Positions 9,648 through 20,852 of a stretch of DNA of 64,000 nucleotides are shown piece after piece (positions within the stretch are counted from its first letter, which is position 1; every line of letters starts with the position of its first letter). Origin of the DNA: Desulfosoma sp. (GTDB taxonomy: Bacteria > Desulfobacterota > Syntrophobacteria > Syntrophobacterales > DSM-9756). The notes under the pieces are model-generated. The model did no database searches and had not been told where the DNA came from. It worked only from the letters and a program-made list of their open reading frames with translations. Location: contig JBBFKY010000009.1 in NCBI GenBank assembly GCA_037481875.1, positions 1-64,000 on the forward strand. Reading direction: 5' to 3'. The position numbers and the translations under genes are program-made.

Positions 9648-10583
9648 TTACTGGTTCACCCAGACAGCTTGATGCTGAAAGTCTGCGAGGATTTTCTTCG
9701 TCACGGAACTTCTCAGAAACCCCCAGGTGCCTTCGGAACCCCCGTGGCCCAGCACCACGATGCCGGCACGTTGTTCAGCACAATAGGCGAGAATATCCGA
9801 AGCTACCTTACCGGACATGGGAGCGGCCACAAGGCGAAGCCGGTCCGAAGGGAGATTGCTCTGAGCAATCATTTCCAGGGCTTGAGCATAGTTTTCGCGG
9901 ACTCCTTTAGGCTGATCGGCTACCCATCGGTTCATTTCCGTTGTAGGTTCCCGGCCTTGGGAGACAATCCTTTTGGAGAGTCTTTTGGAAAAATGGACCA
10001 CATCGATCCGGGTTGCCGTGTGTTCCAGCATGAACAGAGCATGATCCAAGGCTCGAACCGACGCAGCGTGTTCGGAGACGCACACGACCGCACGGGAAGT
10101 GTCCACCGGATTGTCCACAAACCAAATAGGGCTGACCAGGCAGTGATGCAGGAGTGCAGAAGTGTGATCGCCTTTAAGAAACCCTTCCAGGCGGCTACTG
10201 GATTGTTTTGGAAACAGAACAGCGTCCACGCGTTTGATGTCGGCGAGACGACAGGCATGATGGGCGACGCTCAGTTCTTTTTCCTGCATCAGTTCATGAA
10301 TAATGTCTTCGCTGAATCCCGATTCAATAAGCACTCGCTTGGCTCGAGCGCACGCTTTTAGAGCCGCTTCCTCGCGTTCCTTGAGAAATTCTTTCTTTTT
10401 AGCCACCTGAGCGGGACTCAGGCGTCCTTCGGCATACACGGGAGGAAGAGCTGGCATCAGGTAATGAATGGTAAGACTGATTTCAGAGCGGTCATGATAC
10501 AGTTCGGTCAGAAAACGAATAGGTCGAAGGGATTCTTCCGTATCGTCGATAGGCAGGAGAAAAGCTTTGGGTGTTGCAGCCAT
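9648..10583 (-). CDS. Tandem universal stress protein (UspA family)
   Basis: The 311-residue protein appears to hold two Usp-like alpha/beta domains. The first begins KAFLLPIDDTEESLRPIRF and the second near residue 165 with AVVCVSEHAASVRALDHAL. The second ends with IVVLGHGGSEGTWGFLRSSVTKKIL, a version of the ATP-binding G-x2-G-x9-G(S/T) motif in which the last glycine is replaced by serine, so nucleotide binding is uncertain. The start at 10583 has GAGGAGG in front; a longer frame to 10793 overlaps the neighbouring gene and has no support. It is the last gene of the long leftward operon, 11 bp after the MBL gene, and its link to translation genes is positional only. Confidence 0.8.
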   Translation of the reverse strand: MAATPKAFLLPIDDTEESLRPIRFLTELYHDRSEISLTIHYLMPALPPVYAEGRLSPAQVAKKKEFLKEREEAALKACARAKRVLIESGFSEDIIHELMQEKELSVAHHACRLADIKRVDAVLFPKQSSSRLEGFLKGDHTSALLHHCLVSPIWFVDNPVDTSRAVVCVSEHAASVRALDHALFMLEHTATRIDVVHFSKRLSKRIVSQGREPTTEMNRWVADQPKGVRENYAQALEMIAQSNLPSDRLRLVAAPMSGKVASDILAYCAEQRAGIVVLGHGGSEGTWGFLRSSVTKKILADFQHQAVWVNQ

Positions 10584-10594
10584 GAAGGGCCTCC

Positions 10595-11395
10595 TCAGGG
10601 GCTCAGTTCGCATAACGGGGTTGCCCGGTCCTGAGCGGCGATAAGAAAGCGCACATGATGCCATTGTTCTCCATGCAGCCGCTGCAGACGGGTGTCTTCG
10701 ACCAGTTTCGGGTGATTGTTGATTTCGCTCAAATGAGCCATGACGACCACCTGCAGGTTCTGATGATGCACATCCTGCAAAAGATCGCAGCATTCTTCGT
10801 TGCTCAGATGCCCGTGACGGCTTCGGATCCTTTGTTTGAGATGCCAGGGATAGGGACCATGTTTGAGACGATCCACATCATGATTGGCTTCCACGATCAA
10901 GCCATGGCAGTGTTGAAGGCGCGTACGTACCAATTGGGTGGCCGTGCCGCAGTCGGTACAGACGGCCAGCCGGCATCCATCGTGTTCGATGATATAGCCG
11001 ACGGGATCCGCGGCATCGTGGGAAAGAGAAAAAGGAAGAACGGTCAGGTCCCCGACGTTGAAAAGACGACCTGAATGGATAATATGCACCCCTGCCAATT
11101 CACCCAACTGACTGGGCAGACCTTCCAAGGTGGCTTGCGTTAGATAAACAGGAAGGTCGAAACGTCGGCTGAAGACTCCCGCTCCACGAATATGGTCACT
11201 GTGTTCGTGAGTGATCAGGACGCCGGCCAAGCGCCGTGGAGGCAGACCGACGTTTTCCAGGCGTCGCACCATTTCCCTGGCGCTCAAACCCGCATCCAGA
11301 AGCAACGCCGTTCCCGGACTGGCCACATAGACGGCGTTGCCTTTGGATCCACTGGCAAGGACTTGAAACACTAAAGCCATGGCCTTGACACTCAC
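10595..11395 (-). CDS. MBL-fold metal-dependent hydrolase (YycJ/WalJ-like)
   Basis: The 266-residue protein is a metallo-beta-lactamase-fold hydrolase, probably binding two metals. It shows HEHSDH at residues 63-68 after a VLITHEH strand, an N-terminal LASGSKGNA strand typical of the YycJ/WalJ subgroup, SHDAADPVGYII, and a late EANHD block. WalJ-type proteins have been linked to nucleic-acid processing, but the substrate here is unknown. The start is a GTG overlapping the stop of the M16 peptidase gene (GTGA), implying coupled translation; an ATG at 11380 is an alternative. Confidence 0.85.
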   Translation of the reverse strand: MSVKAMALVFQVLASGSKGNAVYVASPGTALLLDAGLSAREMVRRLENVGLPPRRLAGVLITHEHSDHIRGAGVFSRRFDLPVYLTQATLEGLPSQLGELAGVHIIHSGRLFNVGDLTVLPFSLSHDAADPVGYIIEHDGCRLAVCTDCGTATQLVRTRLQHCHGLIVEANHDVDRLKHGPYPWHLKQRIRSRHGHLSNEECCDLLQDVHHQNLQVVVMAHLSEINNHPKLVEDTRLQRLHGEQWHHVRFLIAAQDRATPLCELSP

Positions 11396-12642
11396 GCCGC
11401 CGCCATCGAACCCGTATCATCTTTCACGGGTCCCAGAAGCATCACGGCGGTATGTTCCCTTTGATAATGTTCGCGAAACCATTCCCGCACATCATCCACC
11501 GTGACGGCATCGATCGCCTCTTCCACTTCCTTCAAAGGCACATGACGCCCGAAAACGAATTCGTTCTTGGCCAGGCGGTTCATGCGCGCATCAGTGCTTT
11601 CGGCGTTCAAGTAGATGCTTCCTTTAAGGTGTTCTTTGGCGGCGGCCAGTTCCGACACTGAAATGGAATCGCGGCGGATGGCTTCCATTTCCGTTGTGAT
11701 GACGTGCAGAGTCTCGTCCACATCCTCAGGAGCCACGGCGGCGTAGACGCCCATCAGGCCTGTGTCTTCATGGCTGTTGACAAAAGAGTAGATGGAATAG
11801 GCAAGACCCCGTTTTTCCCGCACTTCCTGAAACAGGCGGCTGCTCATGCTGTTTCCGAGAACCACATTAAGCACATGGCAGGCGAAACGCTGAGGATCCA
11901 ACTGGGAACATCCTGGAAATCCCAAGCAAATGTGAACTTGTTCCAGATCCTTGGGCAGGAGTGTTCGATGCGCAAACACACGGGGTGGATGCCGGTGCGG
12001 AGCCTGGCGGGCATGGTTCAGGGATTCCACATGCGGGGCGACCAAGTCCACAAAGGCGTTATGGTCCACGTTGCCCGCTGCGGCGATAAGGACGGCTTGC
12101 GGAGCGAATCGTCTGCCGAGAAAACCGAGAATTTTGGAACGGTCCAGGGCCAGAACAGATTCTTCGGTGCCGTAGATGGGTGCGCCCAGAGGATGATCTT
12201 TCCAGAAGTTTTGCTGAAAGAGAATGTGGATCAGGTCTTCGGGAGAATCTTCGATCATGTTGATTTCCTGAACCACAACCTGGCGTTCCTTTTCAATTTC
12301 TTCCTCGGCGAACAAGGAATGAAGAAAGATGTCCATGAGCACATCCACCACCAGGTTCAGGTGGGTGTCCAAAACCTTGGCATGAAGACATAGATTTTCT
12401 TTGGATGTGAAGGCATTGGCGAACCCTCCGACCGCGTCCAGCGCTTTGGCGATGTCCAGGGCGGAGCGTTGTGCCGTGCCTTTAAAGAGCATGTGTTCAA
12501 TAAAATGAGTGATTCCTTGTTCGTGGGGCTCTTCGTCCCGAGACCCCACGTTGACCCAGATGCCCGTAGAGACGGTATAGACTCCTGGCATCTTTTCGGT
12601 CAGGATACGAACACCGTTGGATAACTGCGTTTTTTGAACCAA
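11392..12642 (-). CDS. M16-family zinc peptidase (processing-peptidase type)
   Basis: The 416-residue protein belongs to the pitrilysin/mitochondrial-processing-peptidase family. The inverted zinc motif HFIEH is at residues 46-50, and the conserved downstream glutamate region and the RGLAYSIYSF substrate-binding block follow, so it is likely active. I place the start at a TTG (12642) with AAAGAGG before it, because the open frame upstream lies inside pnp. It follows pnp by 10 bp; the pairing of an M16 peptidase with pnp is common in many bacteria. Its substrates are unknown. It lacks a signal peptide, so it should act in the cytoplasm. Confidence 0.9.
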   Translation of the reverse strand: MVQKTQLSNGVRILTEKMPGVYTVSTGIWVNVGSRDEEPHEQGITHFIEHMLFKGTAQRSALDIAKALDAVGGFANAFTSKENLCLHAKVLDTHLNLVVDVLMDIFLHSLFAEEEIEKERQVVVQEINMIEDSPEDLIHILFQQNFWKDHPLGAPIYGTEESVLALDRSKILGFLGRRFAPQAVLIAAAGNVDHNAFVDLVAPHVESLNHARQAPHRHPPRVFAHRTLLPKDLEQVHICLGFPGCSQLDPQRFACHVLNVVLGNSMSSRLFQEVREKRGLAYSIYSFVNSHEDTGLMGVYAAVAPEDVDETLHVITTEMEAIRRDSISVSELAAAKEHLKGSIYLNAESTDARMNRLAKNEFVFGRHVPLKEVEEAIDAVTVDDVREWFREHYQREHTAVMLLGPVKDDTGSMAAA

Positions 12643-12652
12643 CGCGGCCTCT

Positions 12653-14749
12653 TTATTTGCGTTGTTCCGGATTACCCAGCACGGCCTTACGGCTGAGTCG
12701 AATACGGCCTTCACGATCGATGTCGATGACTTTCACCAACACCTCATCACCTTCCTTAACAACGTCGGTGACTCTTTGAACCCGTTTGTGGTCCAATTGA
12801 GAAATATGAATCAGACCTTCCGTGTGCGGAAGGATTTCGGCAAAGGCGCCGAAGTCCGTCACCTTGGTGACCCGAGCCATATAGACTTGCCCGATTTCGG
12901 GTTCCATGGTGAGTCCTCGAATCTTGTCGATGGCCTTTTGGCATGCCTCCTTGTCCGGACTCATGATGACCACGCGTCCTGAGTCTTCCACATCGATCTT
13001 GGCTCCGGTTTCGGCCACGATTCCTCGAATGACCTTGCCGCCCGGGCCGATGACATCGCGGATTTTTTCCGGGTTGATGTGAATGACTTCCATGCGCGGC
13101 GCATAAGGGGACAGTTCCGGTCGAGGGGCGCTCATCACTTCCCGCATTTTGGACAAGATAAACAGGCGTCCTTGCCGGGCTTGCTCCAAAGCCCGCGTCA
13201 TGATCTCACGGCTGATCCCCGCAATTTTAACGTCCATTTGGATGGCGGTCACACCTTTCTCGTTTCCGGTCACCTTGAAGTCCATGTCCCCCAGGTGATC
13301 CTCATCGCCGAGGATATCGGAGAGGATCAGAAAATCTTCCCCTTCTTTCACTAGACCCATGGCGATACCGGCCACCATGTCCTGCACGGGGACTCCGGCA
13401 TCCATGAGAGACAAGCAGGCACCGCACACGCTGGCCATGGAACTGCTGCCGTTGGATTCCAGCACTTCACAGACCACTCGAATGGTGTAAGGAAAAGTGC
13501 CGTTGGAAGGCAAAATAGGTTTCACGGCCCGTTCCGCCAGAGCTCCGTGTCCGATTTCCCGTCGGCCTGGTCCCCGCAAAGGGCGCACTTCACCTACCGA
13601 ATAGGGCGGAAAATTGTAATGGAGCATAAAAGACTTGAAGGATTCTCCGGTAAGGGCTTCAATCTTTTGCTCATCGCTGGAAGAGCCCAAGGTGGTCACG
13701 GCCAGCACCTGGGTTTCACCACGACGGAACATGGCCGATCCGTGAGTCCGTGGCAGAAGCCCTACTTCAATGCTGATGGGACGAATTTCATCAAAGGCCC
13801 GCCCGTCGATACGGCGACGTTCCTGTACCATCATACGGCGCACCGTTTCCTTTTCCAGCTTTTCCAGGACTCGTTCCACGTCCTTTTCCGAGCCGGGAAA
13901 CTTTTCCGCCATGACGGCCAGCACGGTCTGATGAAGAGCTTTCTTCTTGTCCCGACGCTTCATCTTGTCGGCGGTGGTCATGGCTTCGCGCATGCCGTCG
14001 CCGACGGTTTCTCGAACCGCCTGTTCCAGCTCGAAAGGCACGACCGGTTCCACAATGTCTTCCTTGGGCAGTCCTGCAAGACGTCGCAACTCGTCCTGAG
14101 CGTCCAAAATAGGCAGAATAGCTTGATGCGCCGCGTCGATGGCTTCCAAAATGTCCGCTTCGGGAATGAACTGAGCGCCGCCTTCCACCATAACCACGGC
14201 GTCCCGGCTGCCGGCCACCACCATGTTCAAATCACTGCGTTCCAGTTGGACGGCACTGGGGTTGATGATCAGCTGCCCGTTTACACGCCCGACACGCACG
14301 GCGGCCACAGGTCCTGCAAAGGGAATGGCCGAAAGGTGCAAGGCGGCTGAAGCTCCCGTTAAAGCGACCACGTCCGGTTCGTTTTCCTGATCCACGGAAA
14401 GTACCGTGGCGATCACCTGGGTTTCATAAGCGAAACCTTTTGGAAACAGAGGCCGAATGGGGCGGTCGATCAATCTGGACGTAAGGGTTTCCTTTTCGCT
14501 GGGTCTACCGATTTCCCTTCGAAAAAAGCCGCCTGGAATCCGGCCCGCCGCGTAGCTCATTTCCTGGTATTCCACCATGAGCGGCACGAAATCGATACCT
14601 TCACGGACGCGATCTTCTTTGACGGCGGCGACCATGACCACTGTGTCCCCGTAGCGGACAAAGACCGCTCCGCTGGCTTGACGGACCGCATGGCCCGTTT
14701 CGAAAATGAGGGGGCGTCCGCCCACCTCAACCTGAACCGTTTTCTTCAT
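12653..14749 (-). CDS. pnp: Polynucleotide phosphorylase
   Basis: PNPase degrades RNA 3' to 5' using phosphate. The 698-residue protein shows the full domain order: two RNase PH domains (the first with [13 protein letters not shown], the second with [14 protein letters not shown] and GDMDFKVTG), a helical linker, then KH ([19 protein letters not shown]) and S1 ([17 protein letters not shown]) domains at the C-terminus. I chose ATG 14749 because GAGGAAG sits at proper distance in front of it; a GTG/ATG 15 bp upstream is possible. It follows rpsO by 42 bp, the classic rpsO-pnp pair. Confidence 0.97.
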   Translation of the reverse strand: MKKTVQVEVGGRPLIFETGHAVRQASGAVFVRYGDTVVMVAAVKEDRVREGIDFVPLMVEYQEMSYAAGRIPGGFFRREIGRPSEKETLTSRLIDRPIRPLFPKGFAYETQVIATVLSVDQENEPDVVALTGASAALHLSAIPFAGPVAAVRVGRVNGQLIINPSAVQLERSDLNMVVAGSRDAVVMVEGGAQFIPEADILEAIDAAHQAILPILDAQDELRRLAGLPKEDIVEPVVPFELEQAVRETVGDGMREAMTTADKMKRRDKKKALHQTVLAVMAEKFPGSEKDVERVLEKLEKETVRRMMVQERRRIDGRAFDEIRPISIEVGLLPRTHGSAMFRRGETQVLAVTTLGSSSDEQKIEALTGESFKSFMLHYNFPPYSVGEVRPLRGPGRREIGHGALAERAVKPILPSNGTFPYTIRVVCEVLESNGSSSMASVCGACLSLMDAGVPVQDMVAGIAMGLVKEGEDFLILSDILGDEDHLGDMDFKVTGNEKGVTAIQMDVKIAGISREIMTRALEQARQGRLFILSKMREVMSAPRPELSPYAPRMEVIHINPEKIRDVIGPGGKVIRGIVAETGAKIDVEDSGRVVIMSPDKEACQKAIDKIRGLTMEPEIGQVYMARVTKVTDFGAFAEILPHTEGLIHISQLDHKRVQRVTDVVKEGDEVLVKVIDIDREGRIRLSRKAVLGNPEQRK

Positions 14750-14791
14750 AGATGTCTTCCTCATCTTTTCCGGGGTTGATCCGCATCCGTC

Positions 14792-15061
14792 TTAACGGCG
14801 CAGCCCCAAGCGCTCGATCAGAGTATGATACCGATCGATGTTCTTGCGTTTCAAATAATTGAGCAACTGTCGTCGCTGGCCGACCAGCTTGAGCAGACCG
14901 CGCCGAGAATGATGATCCTTTTTATGCACCTTGAAATGCTCGGTCAAATAATTGATCCGTTCACTGAGCAAAGCGATTTGCACCTCGGGTGATCCCGTAT
15001 CGCTGGGATGAATCTTGAAAGTGTCGATGATTTCTTTTTTCCTTTCTGGGGTGAGAACCAC
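14792..15061 (-). CDS. rpsO: 30S ribosomal protein S15
   Basis: The 89-residue protein is a full-length S15, the primary binder of the central domain of 16S rRNA. Conserved blocks [37 protein letters not shown] and the C-terminal LIERLGLRR are all present. It lies between truB and pnp as in most bacteria. In other species S15 represses its own mRNA; I did not resolve such a structure here. Confidence 0.98.
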   Translation of the reverse strand: MVLTPERKKEIIDTFKIHPSDTGSPEVQIALLSERINYLTEHFKVHKKDHHSRRGLLKLVGQRRQLLNYLKRKNIDRYHTLIERLGLRR

Positions 15062-15077
15062 GGGTATCCTCCTTTGT

Positions 15078-16064
15078 CTAGATGAAATTGTGCGATGATT
15101 GAAAAACCTTCAGACGTCGTTGGCCAGGATCGGTCACGGGCCACCACAGGGCCAGCAGCTCGTTGTCGGGACCCATAAGACGTACGGGTCCGCTGTGTCC
15201 TTCCGCAACCACCGCTTGTGAATCCAGCCAGGCTTCAGGCAGATGGCCGTGGCGCAACCGGTTTCGAATGGCAGAATCCGTCACGACCAAAGCAGGCAGA
15301 TGGGAAAGGGCCGCATGCAGAGGAATGACATGGCGCATCCACTCTCGATCGTGAGCCATCCTTTCCAAAGTGTCCAAAGGCAGGGCGTCATGGACCGAAA
15401 ACGGTCCATTTTGCGTTCGACGCAGTGCCGAGACATGAGCGCCGCAGCCGAGGCGGCTTCCTATGTCCGCGGCCAATTGTCGAACGTAAGTTCCTTTGGA
15501 ACAGTGCACACTGCAGGTGATTTCAGGCCAGGAGGCATCCAGGACATGCAAAGCGTAGATGTGCACGCCTCGCGAAGGTGTTTCCACTTGGTGGCCGGCC
15601 CGAGTCCATTCATAGAGTCGTCGTCCTTGCACCTTGACGGCCGCATAACGAGGGACCCGTTGCATGGAGGGTCCCACCATGAGGGCCGCAACTTCCCGCA
15701 CACGTTCGGGGGGGATGGGCGGACCTTCATAGATGTGGGTCACTTGACCTGTGGGGTCAAAGGTGTCCGTTTCCACACCCAAGCGCATGCGGAAAATGTA
15801 GTGCTTGTCGGTGAGAGTGAGGAGATCGGCGATGCGAGTGGCTTCGCCGAGGCAAAGGACCAGAAGTCCTGTGGCGAAGGGATCCAAGGTGCCCGTATGC
15901 CCCATTTTGGAAACACCTAGGCGGCGACGCAACGTGTCCACTACCTGATGCGAGGTCCATCCTTCGGGCTTGTCCACCAAAAGGATGCCGTGCACAGAAG
16001 CTGAAGCCTTCCTTTGTTGCGAACGCTTCGAGGGATCCATGGACGTCGGCAGCGTTTCAGGCAT
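15078..16064 (-). CDS. truB: tRNA pseudouridine(55) synthase
   Basis: TruB makes pseudouridine 55 in the T-loop of tRNAs. The 328-residue protein has the catalytic aspartate (Asp61) in [14 protein letters not shown], an N-terminal DKPEGWTSH strand, [21 protein letters not shown] and the [15 protein letters not shown] block. A PUA-like C-terminal region follows. The start overlaps the end of the DHH phosphoesterase gene by 8 bp. It sits between nrnA and rpsO in the translation operon. Confidence 0.96.
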   Translation of the reverse strand: MPETLPTSMDPSKRSQQRKASASVHGILLVDKPEGWTSHQVVDTLRRRLGVSKMGHTGTLDPFATGLLVLCLGEATRIADLLTLTDKHYIFRMRLGVETDTFDPTGQVTHIYEGPPIPPERVREVAALMVGPSMQRVPRYAAVKVQGRRLYEWTRAGHQVETPSRGVHIYALHVLDASWPEITCSVHCSKGTYVRQLAADIGSRLGCGAHVSALRRTQNGPFSVHDALPLDTLERMAHDREWMRHVIPLHAALSHLPALVVTDSAIRNRLRHGHLPEAWLDSQAVVAEGHSGPVRLMGPDNELLALWWPVTDPGQRRLKVFQSSHNFI

Positions 16065-17106
16065 GACTGTCTAAATACTCCAAAGCGGCTTGCGTCACCG
16101 AAGCCCGCACTTGGGACAAGGTTCCTCGTGTGCGAAAGGCCGACGCATGGCGATGTCCGCCGCCGCCGTAACGGCGTGCAAAAGCCGCCACATCCACAGG
16201 GTCCTTGGATCTGAGACTCACATGCACGGTTCCGTCCTCTTCCTCGCGAAACAGAGCGGCCATGAGCACGGAGCGGACGCTGCGCAGATGATTGATAAAA
16301 CTTTCCGCATCCGATCGAGTCGCTCCCGTTTCACGAAACATGGCCCGGCTTAGTTCAGCCGTCGCCAGCCGATTGTCGGCTTCAAAAGAGACGGTGAGAA
16401 GGACTTGGGCCAGCAGGCGTAATCTTTGAGGGGATCCGGAATCGTAAATCTGAGCCGCAATAAAAGCGGGCCGAGCTCCATGACCGACGAGTTCCGTGGC
16501 GATCTCCAGCACTCTGCGGGTTGTGTTGGAAAACCGAAAGGATCCGGTGTCTGTAAGAATGCCGGTATAAAGCTGGGAAGCCAGTTCCGGAGTGATCGGC
16601 ACCCTCAGAAAAACCGCAAGATCGTAAAGGAGTTCGCAGGTGCTGCTGGCCTTGGGATCCACCCAGGCCACGTTCCCGAAGGGATCCTCTGTGATGTGAT
16701 GATCAATATTGACCAGGATGGGAATTCGAGACAGAGCATCCGCCAGCACCGTGCCGACCCGATTGAACTCACCGCAATCTACCAAAATGGCCGTGTCGTA
16801 GTCTGCGACGGCGTTCCAGGTATGATGAATCTCTTCGACGCCCGCAAGGAAATCATGGCCCGAAGGCGGCGGGTCTTGGCAATAGGTGTCGACGGTTTTC
16901 CCTAAAAGCCGCAGCATGGTGGCCATCGCTAAAAGGGATCCCACGGCATCCCCGTCAGGGCGTACATGGGTTGCCACCGCAAAACGCCGACCTTGGTGGA
17001 TCACCTGTTTCAGAGAAGCCAATGTTTGAGCCTTAGCGGCCTGCTCAAAGGTTTCTTCGTGCAACACCGTGCGTGAACACTCACCGTAACTTTCAGGATT
17101 CTTCAT
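16057..17106 (-). CDS. nrnA: DHH-family oligoribonuclease / pAp phosphatase (NrnA-like)
   Basis: The 349-residue protein is a DHH-DHHA1 phosphoesterase. It carries the metal-binding THVRPDGDAVGS block, a VDCGEFNRVG strand, the namesake NIDHHITEDPFG, and the C-terminal GGGHRHASAF of DHHA1. NrnA-type enzymes degrade nano-RNAs and hydrolyse 3'-phosphoadenosine 5'-phosphate. The latter would matter in a sulfate-assimilating or sulfate-reducing cell, but that is inference. The chosen ATG overlaps the rbfA stop by 14 bp. The open frame extends to 17283 inside rbfA and is not credible as coding there. Confidence 0.92.
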   Translation of the reverse strand: MKNPESYGECSRTVLHEETFEQAAKAQTLASLKQVIHQGRRFAVATHVRPDGDAVGSLLAMATMLRLLGKTVDTYCQDPPPSGHDFLAGVEEIHHTWNAVADYDTAILVDCGEFNRVGTVLADALSRIPILVNIDHHITEDPFGNVAWVDPKASSTCELLYDLAVFLRVPITPELASQLYTGILTDTGSFRFSNTTRRVLEIATELVGHGARPAFIAAQIYDSGSPQRLRLLAQVLLTVSFEADNRLATAELSRAMFRETGATRSDAESFINHLRSVRSVLMAALFREEEDGTVHVSLRSKDPVDVAAFARRYGGGGHRHASAFRTRGTLSQVRASVTQAALEYLDSHA

Positions 17107-17440
17107 GGATTCGGTGAAGCAGCCGTTCAATTTTTTCTCCGTAATCAAAAGAGGCGTCAAAAAAGAATTGAATGTCCGGCACATAACGAAGTTCCACACG
17201 CCGGCCGATTTCGCGACGAATAAAGGGGCGAGCCTTTTCCAAGGCTCGAGCCACTTCCGGGCGTTCTTCGACTGTCCCCACAAAGCAGTAGTAGATCTTG
17301 GCGTACCGAAGATCGGCGCTTACTTCTACGCCCGTCACGGTCAACTTGGCCAGTCGAGGATCCCGAACACGTCGCAGAAGAATTTCGGCGACGGTACGCT
17401 GCAGAAGATCCGCGACACGGTCCGATCTTTTGTATTGCAT
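17093..17440 (-). CDS. rbfA: Ribosome-binding factor A
   Basis: RbfA helps mature the 5' end of 16S rRNA in the 30S subunit. The 115-residue protein is the usual length and opens with YKRSDRVADLLQRTVAEIL. It continues with the KH-like core, VTVTGVEVSADLRYAKIYYCF-like strands and RRVELRYVPDIQFFFDASFDYGEKI. It sits between the DUF503 gene and nrnA, in the canonical infB-rbfA-truB order with two inserted genes. Confidence 0.96.
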   Translation of the reverse strand: MQYKRSDRVADLLQRTVAEILLRRVRDPRLAKLTVTGVEVSADLRYAKIYYCFVGTVEERPEVARALEKARPFIRREIGRRVELRYVPDIQFFFDASFDYGEKIERLLHRIHEES

Positions 17441-17460
17441 CGTCTTTCCAGTGTCCCCTG

Positions 17461-17772
17461 TTAAAGCGGGATCATTTCGATATGATGACTTTCCAAATCG
17501 GCAATCCCCATGCCCACCATAAAATCCACCACTTTATCCAGAATGGAATTCAGCAGGCGTGCATCGTTGCCGATGACAGCTATGCCCAACGTCGCCCTTT
17601 GATAGCGGTCCAGGTCATCCACCTCCGCAATGGCAATGGGAAACCGATGCCGGCTTTTTTCAATAAGGCTTTTGACGATCTTGCGCTTTCCCTTTAGGGA
17701 ATCGTTTCCGTGAAGCCGAAATGTGACCCGGGCCACACCCACGCTGACCGTGGTCTCCTTCATGGTGCTCAC
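17461..17772 (-). CDS. DUF503 family protein
   Basis: This small basic protein (103 residues from a GTG, or 100 from the ATG at 17763) matches DUF503 (YlxP-like). The pattern includes GVARVTFRLHGNDSLKGKRKIVKSLIEKSRHRFPIA in several strands and helices, then AEVDDLDRYQRATLG. YlxP homologues sit between infB and rbfA in Gram-positives as well, and have been tied to ribosome assembly; the biochemical role is not established. Position here is the same, 20 bp before rbfA. Confidence 0.88.
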   Translation of the reverse strand: MSTMKETTVSVGVARVTFRLHGNDSLKGKRKIVKSLIEKSRHRFPIAIAEVDDLDRYQRATLGIAVIGNDARLLNSILDKVVDFMVGMGIADLESHHIEMIPL

Positions 17773-17915
17773 TCACACTTTCAACGGCAACCATTCAACT
17801 TCGGCCGGTGCTGCCACCTTTTTTTCATCGAGATAACTGCCCCCGCCTGGGACGGCGCAAAGGGTTGCGCTTTCACGGCACAGACCCGCCGATACCTCAG
17901 GCCATGGCGGGCCGC

Positions 17916-20840
17916 CTATGGCTGAGGCCGATCCTCTTGAGGCGGCTTGGTTTCCAGCACCGGAGCCACTTCCACCATGTGGTAGACTTCCAACAAATCT
18001 CCCACCTTGATGTCGTTAAAGTTTTCAATGGTCAAACCGCATTCAAAACCAGCTTTGACTTCCCGTGCATCATCCTTGAATCTTTTCAGGGACGAGATCT
18101 TACCGTCCCAGACCACCACACCGTCTCGAATGAGGCGGACCTTGGCGTTACGTTCAACTTTCCCGTCGGTGACATAGCAGCCCGCTACGGTCCCGATCCG
18201 TGAAATATGAAAGGTCTGGCGCACTTCGGCTCGCCCCAGAATTCGTTCTTCGTACTGAGGTTCCAGTAGGCCCACCATGGCGTCCTTGATGTCGTCCAGG
18301 ATCTGGTAGATCACGTCATAATACCGGATGCTCACTTTTTCTTGTTCGGCCAGTTCCTGGGCTTTGGCATCGGCACGGACATTGAATCCAATGATGATGG
18401 CGTTGGAAGCCGAGGCGAGCATGACATCGCTTTCGGAAATGGCGCCGGTGCCTGCATGGATAAGAGAGACCTTCACTTCGGGAGTAGAGAGTTTCACCAA
18501 GGAATCCCGAATGGCTTCCAGGGACCCCTGGACGTCGGTTTTGAGAATGACGTTGATTTCTTTGATTTGGCCGTCTCGAATCTGTTCATAGAGCTTCTCC
18601 AAAGTCACTTTGGTGGTGCGAGACAGCTCTTTTTCTCTGGCCCTCATCTGCCGATGTTCAGCGACCAGCTTGGCCTGTTTTTCATCGGCCAGCACCACGA
18701 AATCATCCCCGGCATTGGGCACTCCGGAAAGCCCCAGCACCTCTACGGGAACCGACGGCCCTGCGGCCGTGATTCTCTGGCCCTTGTCATTGAACATGCT
18801 GCGCACGCGGCCGGAGTAGGTGCCGCACACATAGGCGTCCCCTTCCCGAAGGGTTCCTTCCTGAACCAGAATCGTTGCGACGGGACCTCGACCTTTGTCC
18901 AACTTGGCCTCAATGACACGGCCTCGAGCCGGCTTGTCGGGGTTGGCCTTGAGTTCCATGAGTTCGGCCTGAAGCAGGACCATTTCCAGAAGATCTTCGA
19001 TACCGATCTTTTTCTTGGCGGAAATTTCCACCATTGTCACATCACCGCCCCATTCTTCAGGCAGAAGACCATGTTCGGACAATTCCCGTTTGACGCGATC
19101 CGGGTTGGCATTCGGTTTGTCGATCTTGTTAATGGCCACCATGATAGGTACCCCGGCGGCCTTGGCATGGTTGATGGCTTCGACGGTTTGTTGCATGACG
19201 CCGTCATCGGCCGCGACCACCAAAATGACGATATCCGTCACTTTGGCACCTCGAGCGCGCATCGCCGTAAAGGCTTCATGGCCCGGTGTATCCAGAAAGG
19301 TGATATGTCTTCCGTCCAGTTCCACGAAATAGGCGCCGATATGCTGAGTGATACCTCCGGCTTCTTCGTCGATAACCTTGGTGTGGCGAATGGCGTCCAG
19401 AAGCGATGTTTTGCCGTGGTCCACATGACCCATGACGGTAACGACGGGCGGGCGTGGCTTAAGATCTTCCGGGCGATCTTCGGTCGAATGGAGAATATCT
19501 TCTTCTTCGAATCCGGCTTTTTCCACTTCGTAATTGAATTCCGAAGCCACCAGAGCCGCTGCGTCAAAGTCGATGGCTTGATTGATGTTGGCGGGAAGGC
19601 CGAGAGCAAGCAGTTTTTTGATGATTTCCGTGGCCTTGACGCCCATCTGTTTGGCCAGATTGGCCACGGTGATGGCTTCATCAATGCGGATACGGCGCTT
19701 GATGGCCTTGGGCACGGTTACCAAAGGCTTTTGCGCCCCGGTGTCTTCACGTGGCAGGCCGGCTTTGCCTCGTTCGTCCTGAGCCCGTAGTTCTTTTTTG
19801 CTGTAAAGGTCTTCACGCCCGACGACTTCTTTGCGGCCTTTGCGCAGCTTTTTTTCGGCAACCGAAGGTTCCTCGTCCGGACGAAGGCGTTTTTTACGTA
19901 GAGGTTCCCGTGTGATTTCCTGTTCTGGAATAAAGCGCACCACTGTCGGAGGAACGTCAGGTTCTTCTTCCGGTTCAACTGGAATGACTTCTGGAAGACT
20001 GATGATACGAGCGGGTTCGTCTTTTCGGCGTTTACGACGGCGCCTTTTCGCTTTCTTTTTCTTACCTTTCTCGTCTTCTTCCGCTTCTTCCGGCAGAGGC
20101 TCGAGGACCTGACGCTTTTCAACAACAGGTGAAGGTTCAGGTCGAGAAATGATTCGTGCCGATGTTTCATGTTCGGCGAGAGGCGCTTGCTCTACCGGTT
20201 CTTCTGGAGCCGGTGTCCGTTCCGAAACCGCTGGCTCAAAGGATGAGACCGGCTCAACAGGCTCTTGGACCGAGACCGACTCCACGGTCCCCTCTTCAGG
20301 GCCGGCTTCGGCCTCCTCAGGCTCTTGAACCACGGGTTCGGTAAGAGCCGTTCTCGGCTCCTCTTCTTGAGAGAGCTCGATCGTGGGTTCAGGCTGCAGT
20401 GCGGTAGTAGGTTCGTCCTCTCTGAAGACTTCGACGGCCGGCGGGGCAGAAGGCGGTGGTTCCACGGCCGGCGGCAGGGCCGGTTCCTCAACCTCGGCTA
20501 TGGGCGCAACAGGTTCTTCGACCTCGACGTCTCGGGGCGGGGCCTGAGCCTCTTCCTCCATGGCTTCGAGCTCTTCCGCCGTTTCCGGCATTTCGACCTC
20601 CACGGGCTCCTCGGCTTCAGCCTTTTTCCGTCGTCGAATTACTTGTCGGCCGATCCTTTTTTCTTCCACCCGTTTGGTCCCATCTCCTTGGAGGTGCTCC
20701 CGAATCTTGGCGATGGCCGATTCACTCAAGGTGCTCATATGGTTTTTTACGGAGATCCCCATCTTGAGGATCCTCTCAAGGAGATCCTTACTATTCATAT
20801 CCAACTCTTTGGCTAGTTCGTGCACCCTCATTCGTGCCAT
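17916..20840 (-). CDS. infB: Translation initiation factor IF-2
   Basis: IF-2 is the GTPase that places initiator tRNA on the 30S subunit. The 974-residue protein opens with an IF2_N helix-turn ([24 protein letters not shown] in outline). It then has a low-complexity region of about 300 residues rich in Glu, Pro and Val, with a lysine/arginine patch near residues 250-275, and a second IF2_N domain ([18 protein letters not shown]). The G domain starts with [14 protein letters not shown] near residue 470, followed by DTPGHEAF and [13 protein letters not shown]. Domains II, III and C2 complete it. The long linker explains the size above the E. coli 890. It lies between ylxR and DUF503. Confidence 0.97.
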   Translation of the reverse strand: MARMRVHELAKELDMNSKDLLERILKMGISVKNHMSTLSESAIAKIREHLQGDGTKRVEEKRIGRQVIRRRKKAEAEEPVEVEMPETAEELEAMEEEAQAPPRDVEVEEPVAPIAEVEEPALPPAVEPPPSAPPAVEVFREDEPTTALQPEPTIELSQEEEPRTALTEPVVQEPEEAEAGPEEGTVESVSVQEPVEPVSSFEPAVSERTPAPEEPVEQAPLAEHETSARIISRPEPSPVVEKRQVLEPLPEEAEEDEKGKKKKAKRRRRKRRKDEPARIISLPEVIPVEPEEEPDVPPTVVRFIPEQEITREPLRKKRLRPDEEPSVAEKKLRKGRKEVVGREDLYSKKELRAQDERGKAGLPREDTGAQKPLVTVPKAIKRRIRIDEAITVANLAKQMGVKATEIIKKLLALGLPANINQAIDFDAAALVASEFNYEVEKAGFEEEDILHSTEDRPEDLKPRPPVVTVMGHVDHGKTSLLDAIRHTKVIDEEAGGITQHIGAYFVELDGRHITFLDTPGHEAFTAMRARGAKVTDIVILVVAADDGVMQQTVEAINHAKAAGVPIMVAINKIDKPNANPDRVKRELSEHGLLPEEWGGDVTMVEISAKKKIGIEDLLEMVLLQAELMELKANPDKPARGRVIEAKLDKGRGPVATILVQEGTLREGDAYVCGTYSGRVRSMFNDKGQRITAAGPSVPVEVLGLSGVPNAGDDFVVLADEKQAKLVAEHRQMRAREKELSRTTKVTLEKLYEQIRDGQIKEINVILKTDVQGSLEAIRDSLVKLSTPEVKVSLIHAGTGAISESDVMLASASNAIIIGFNVRADAKAQELAEQEKVSIRYYDVIYQILDDIKDAMVGLLEPQYEERILGRAEVRQTFHISRIGTVAGCYVTDGKVERNAKVRLIRDGVVVWDGKISSLKRFKDDAREVKAGFECGLTIENFNDIKVGDLLEVYHMVEVAPVLETKPPQEDRPQP

Positions 20841-20852
20841 GGAAAAAACCCC

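Noticed and set aside
17916-20840. Long overlapping plus-strand frames (for example 18342-19790, 482 codons) within infB
   Set aside because: They are antisense shadows of a well-conserved IF-2 gene in high-GC sequence and have no start signals.
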